Notes under the pieces: generated by a model
Database searches by the model: none
What the model was told of the DNA's origin: nothing
Seen by the model: only the letters and a program-made list of their open reading frames with translations
Program-made: the position numbers and the translations under genes
Source: Phoronis australis
Taxonomy: Eukaryota > Phoronida > Phoronidae
Reading direction: 5' to 3'
DNA length: 62,000 bases
NCBI GenBank assembly: GCA_002633005.1
Contig: NMRA01000022.1
Coordinates: 867,357 to 929,356 of the forward strand
Part shown: piece after piece, positions 58,385 through 62,000 of the stretch
How the letters are laid out: the number at the start of each line of letters is the position of its first letter
Position numbering within the stretch: the first letter of the stretch is position 1

Positions 58385-60879
58385 GAACCAACCCTCCACG
58401 ACTATGTGATACCACCATTCGCGAGAGGGTGCGTAGTCATTTTACCAACAAAGACCAGCAGCGAATAAGTCGATACCTGTCTTCTCTTGAGTCATGGGAG
58501 AACATCCGAATATGGTACTTCGATACCCCAAGACCGTGTATCGAAGAGAGGCGCTTAGTAACCGAGTACAAACTGATTCACAAGGGTTATATGCCCGAGT
58601 TTAACGAACTCCGTGTCTGGAACCCGTGCAAGTGTCCCGAGTGTTGCAGTATTCCACCGACACCGATGGCTCCACACTTGACCACGTGGCAATGGAAGAG
58701 AGTGCCTCAATGCGAGGCCTCTACAGACGGACAATTCAACTATGAAATGATTGACCCACGACGAATACCTAACAAGAAGGGTATATATGCAATTGGTAGA
58801 GTGATTCTCTTCAGAAGCGAGCTGACACAAAATTTAAAACAGAGCATGCAGGAGCATTTGGCCGGTCTTCCTGGAAGCATTGTGCGTATATGGTGGCGCC
58901 GCGCAAACCCGGAAATAGAACGCCCCCTGCAGCAAGTTATTTCTAGAATGACTGACAGTCGTCACTCTTTGCGTATTTCTACAATTAGCCTTAATAGTAA
59001 TAGACCTAACCAGAAAACTAGTGTCCAAAAGAACCAACCGAAAACAAAGCCTGATCATGTTCGTCCCCCGGATGACGTGTTAACAATGTCGCGTAGTTCT
59101 TCAGTGTCATCTGTCGACAGACGGCGTCAGAATAGCATGCCGGTGCGGCTGAAGGGAGGCCGGGTAGTCCAGACTGAAGATTCACATCTGCGAGGTCGCC
59201 AAAACAGTATGCCGATTCGCCAACGAGGTCGCCGAGCACAGAGAGCTCAATCGGAGTCACGGCTGAAAGACGTTCATCACAGCGAAGACGACCTTGACGT
59301 GAAAAAATCTAGAACAATGTCTGAACGATCGCTACCTGATAAGAAGCCATCACTTGCAAATGATCTCGAAGTCACAAGCCAGCCGAGTAGGCATTCTAGT
59401 ACGAAAACCGAGTCTGGTGAAAGCAGTGACTTTGGCCAGCCGAGTCTATCGCACCTGGCAAAGACTGAGTTGGAGACAATAAACGTGGCATCGCTTTTGA
59501 GACCTTCGTCGAGTGATAATACTGATTTCCAATCTGCGACCACGGTGCATAAACGAGACGAATTTATTTCCGAGTTGAAATCAGCGCAGCGCAGAATTCT
59601 TGGAAATAGTGTGTTAGACAGTGAACAGTCTGAAACTGACGAGGTTTTCGTTACAACGCCAAACGTAGTAGACAACGAAATGCCATCAACGTCCCGTGGT
59701 TCAGTGTCACGGGTGCCTGCTTCGCTCCCACGTGGCAAATCTTTTGACCACACATCACCGTTAAACGTCGATGACAAGAAAACCTTGACGTCGTATGATC
59801 CATTGTTGCACACCACTGCGCCACTGGTTCATAACAAAGAGCTCCACCAGTCGGCGAACGTTAAAGTCCGTAATGAAAATTTGTTGACGTCACACGAATC
59901 ACAGCTAAAAGATTCGCCCCCACCGTTGCCCGTTAAGGGTATCAAACCGAGCGTGGCAGTCAACGTGTTGCCAATCCCTGATAGAAAGCCCCTAGCACCA
60001 GAAAGGCCACCCAAGAAACCAGACAGTGTGAAACCAAATATGATGACAACTGGGAACGCGACATTGACAGTGAAACAAACGCTAAATGACTCTGTTGAAT
60101 CCGATCCCCATAACAAAACAAACGTAGCTGCACCAGCAAATGGCAGAGTTCTTGGTCGCCGAACTTTGATAAAGGTTGCTGCAAACGATCCTGGAAAAAA
60201 TGAAAAGACTGTTTCACCAAGCAGACCGGACACACCGGATTCAGTTCAGTCGGACCACAGGCCGGCCACACCGGTCTCTAAAGTTTCAGACCATTCGTCG
60301 AAAACGTCGGGAAAAGGAAATAAGCCGAAGAAGTCAAACAAAAAAGAACCGGACCGTGGGAAACAAAGATCACAATCTTTGCGAGATCCCAAACGGCCTA
60401 AGCCGATCCATCCTGATAGGTTTGATCGTCAAAGCCTTGCTTCAGATGATGATCACGGGAATAGAATTATGGTTCAATATAAAAACAAGAAGACAGGCAG
60501 AATTGAAACTGTTGACATAACCGATGTGCAGTATCGTAAGCGAGCTATTTTAGAAAGGCGAGAAGCGGAGAAGCGTGCTTTGGAAAGAAAAGAAGCAGAG
60601 AAACGTGAAGCCATTGAGCGGCGGAAGGAGGCCATTGCAGCAGCGAAAGAACGCGAACGAGAGGTGCAGTTAGCGAAACGGGCGGAACTGGAGAGAGCAA
60701 AGTCATTAAAAGAGGCGAGAGCGAAAGAGCAGAGCGAAGCTAAACGACAACTCGTTGAGCGCAAGAAATCTATGAAAAAGTCGAAGGATTCTGAAAAGTC
60801 AAAACCCCAGCCATTGCCGTCTAACGAGGGCTACGAGCTGAAAGCAACTCGCAGTGACAAAGATTGTGTTATTTCGTAG
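58385..60879 (+). CDS. Unrecognised CaaX-box protein, large terminal exon (5' partial)
   Basis: An exon entered in phase 1 after TTTTCCCGTTGCTGTTACAG, encoding 830 whole residues to TAG at 60877-60879. The open frame extends left to a TAG at 58315-58317 but has no ATG before the acceptor; the first ATG is at 58591, inside what looks like a folded domain, so an upstream exon is needed. The first ~200 residues are rich in aromatics and cysteines (NPCKCPECCS). The middle ~500 are low-complexity and Ser/Pro/Lys-rich, with two RQNSMP[V/I]R motifs (about 59120-59150 and 59190-59220), PPPLPVK (about 59911-59940) and APERPPKKP, candidate SH3 ligands. A highly charged E/R/K helix follows (about 60520-60800). 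The last four residues, CVIS, form a CaaX prenylation box. I infer a membrane-anchored scaffold; no family is recognised. Confidence 0.8.
60865..60876 (+). promoter_or_regulatory. C-terminal CaaX box codons (CVIS)
   Basis: The protein ends DKDCVIS. Cysteine, two aliphatic residues and serine is a farnesyltransferase-type CaaX box, like the CVLS end of H-Ras. Prenylation would be followed by removal of VIS and carboxymethylation at the ER, anchoring the protein in membranes. This is a protein site, marked here by its codons. Confidence 0.6.
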
Positions 60880-62000
60880 TTGAGAACTGTCCTCCGTGTT
60901 TTAATGTGATCTCAGAAATACACATTGTTAAGGTTGGGCCAAAAATTGTGTAATAGGTTGAGGGTCCATTAGCTGTACTAGAAACTCGACTCCGTAACAG
61001 ACCAATTCCATGTCACGCTTCGAGAGAACTTTGCAAATTCGTGCTCGAATCGTGCAGCGTGATTTGTTAAATTTCAAATCAGGGTGGAGTCTTAGTTCTC
61101 ACCCTGGTCTGTGACCTACTTACTTTGAAACTTTCGTCCCAAAAGGAACACCAGGTTGAGCCTGGTAAAAAATTATCCTGAATAACAGCAGCCACCAGGT
61201 GGCGCTGGACAAAAAGAAGACTGTAATTTTCTCTTTGAAAAAATGATCAAATAAAACATCGCCGCATCAACGTTAAAAAAGAGGCCAGAACTAATTATGC
61301 TATTTTTGGCTGTACTCTTAGACTGAATTTTAGTAGTTAGGACCACTTCACATTGTGGGTTTATTGTACACAGCATTATGGGATTTCGATTAAATCTTAT
61401 AATCACCAAACACTTCCGTGGCTGTAGACAGAGCTCTTTCATTTTTTACCCTGTTTGTTACCAATCATTCACAAGTTACTCAAGTTAGTATCGATTAAGG
61501 TGTAAGTCAACTATAAGTGGTTTTTGTACTTAAATGGTCTTCCATGTGTCACGTCCCAAATACGAGTCCCTCTGTGTTATGGTGTTTACAGCTAGATTGT
61601 GTGCTATCAGTGTCGTTGTTTTGAATTTTATTTTTTTAACTGGGTTTTATTAGTAACATTTTTTATTATTTAATCGTCTATTTATATTCCCCAGATAATC
61701 TAGCATTACGTATTTAAAGTTTTTGAAAAAATATTTACTTTTACTTGTCGTTTTATGGGACTAAAATGTTACTAATGTGCCCAAGCTTCCGTGATGTGTA
61801 AAGACTTTGAAAGCCTTCAGCGTGCACGCCAGTACGCACTGATCAATTCAAGCACTCTATGCTATTGTAGGTATATTTTCTGTAAATTCGGAAGATTTCA
61901 TGCTTTTCAATCACTCTTGACGAAAATATCTAGCAGGAATGGTTTGGTTTGGTTTGATTTCGTACATTTTTGTGTTTACACTTATGAGTATAAAGATTGA
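60880..62000 (+). other. 3'UTR and downstream flank of the CaaX-box gene
   Basis: A canonical AATAAA at 61251-61256, 372 bp after the stop, is the likeliest poly(A) signal of the gene at 58385-60879. Beyond it the sequence is AT-rich with T-runs and no recognised gene to the window edge. A frame open at the right edge (from 61791) has no motif. Confidence 0.45.
61251..61256 (+). terminator. Probable polyadenylation signal of the CaaX-box gene
   Basis: AATAAA after GATCA and before ACATCGCC. No other canonical hexamer is seen between the stop codon and this site. Confidence 0.45.

Noticed and set aside
58555-60764. Minus-strand frames of up to 179 codons and a plus-strand frame of 114 codons inside the CaaX gene
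   Set aside because: They are in other frames of a strongly coding exon and carry no motif; they are shadows of it.
1-62000. CRISPR arrays, rRNA genes, bacterial operons or complete tRNA genes
   Set aside because: No regularly spaced repeats with unique spacers, no rRNA-like sequence and no foldable tRNA were seen; the DNA is animal-type.

Overview
This window looks like nuclear DNA from an invertebrate animal. Genes are split by introns with GT/AG borders, coding sequence is a small fraction, the base composition is AT-rich, and there are many short inverted-repeat transposon remnants, a decayed LINE, microsatellites and runs of N. The gene content (a membrane-anchored JmjC/cupin-8-type oxygenase and an intronless-type peptide GPCR) would fit an invertebrate deuterostome such as a hemichordate or cephalochordate. 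That placement is inference from memory of similar proteins, not shown by a search.

Three protein-coding loci can be supported. (1) Plus strand, 22450-36494: a four-exon gene for a 355-residue single-pass membrane protein with a JmjC/cupin-8-like Fe(II)/2-oxoglutarate oxygenase domain. I assembled it by matching splice phases and the domain pattern across introns of 857, 4385 and 7735 bp. The H-x-D...H metal triad is intact. Its last coding segment, stop codon included, is tandemly triplicated in frame. (2) Minus strand, 44050-45195: a complete 381-residue class A (rhodopsin-type) GPCR of the neuropeptide-receptor kind, with a probable 5'UTR splice acceptor just before its ATG. (3) Plus strand, 58385-60879: a large terminal exon giving 830 residues of an unrecognised protein. 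It has a globular-looking N-terminal part, a long disordered middle with proline-rich and basophilic-kinase-type motifs, a highly charged helix, and a C-terminal CVIS that reads as a CaaX prenylation box. Its upstream exon(s) were not found.

The rest is noncoding as far as I can see. 1-22260 holds no recognised gene, only scattered MITE-like elements (foldback elements at 4283-4523 and 21749-21991; a C-tract-rich family near 5845, 8035, 9720 and 10231) and a few exon-like segments without homology support. Intron 2 of the oxygenase gene contains a degenerate LINE reverse transcriptase inserted inside a copy of a second repeat, and a fuller copy of that repeat, with internal ~450 bp tandem units, sits in intron 3. 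Between the oxygenase and GPCR genes lie a CA microsatellite with a sequence gap and a 578 bp element with terminal inverted repeats and a perfect 10 bp target duplication. Between the GPCR and the CaaX gene lie a nearly identical 1.17 kb tandem duplication with an N at its junction (possible assembly artefact) and two copies of an inverted-repeat element flanked by 5 bp direct repeats.

The three genes show no sign of acting in one pathway; they look like ordinary neighbours in an animal genome.
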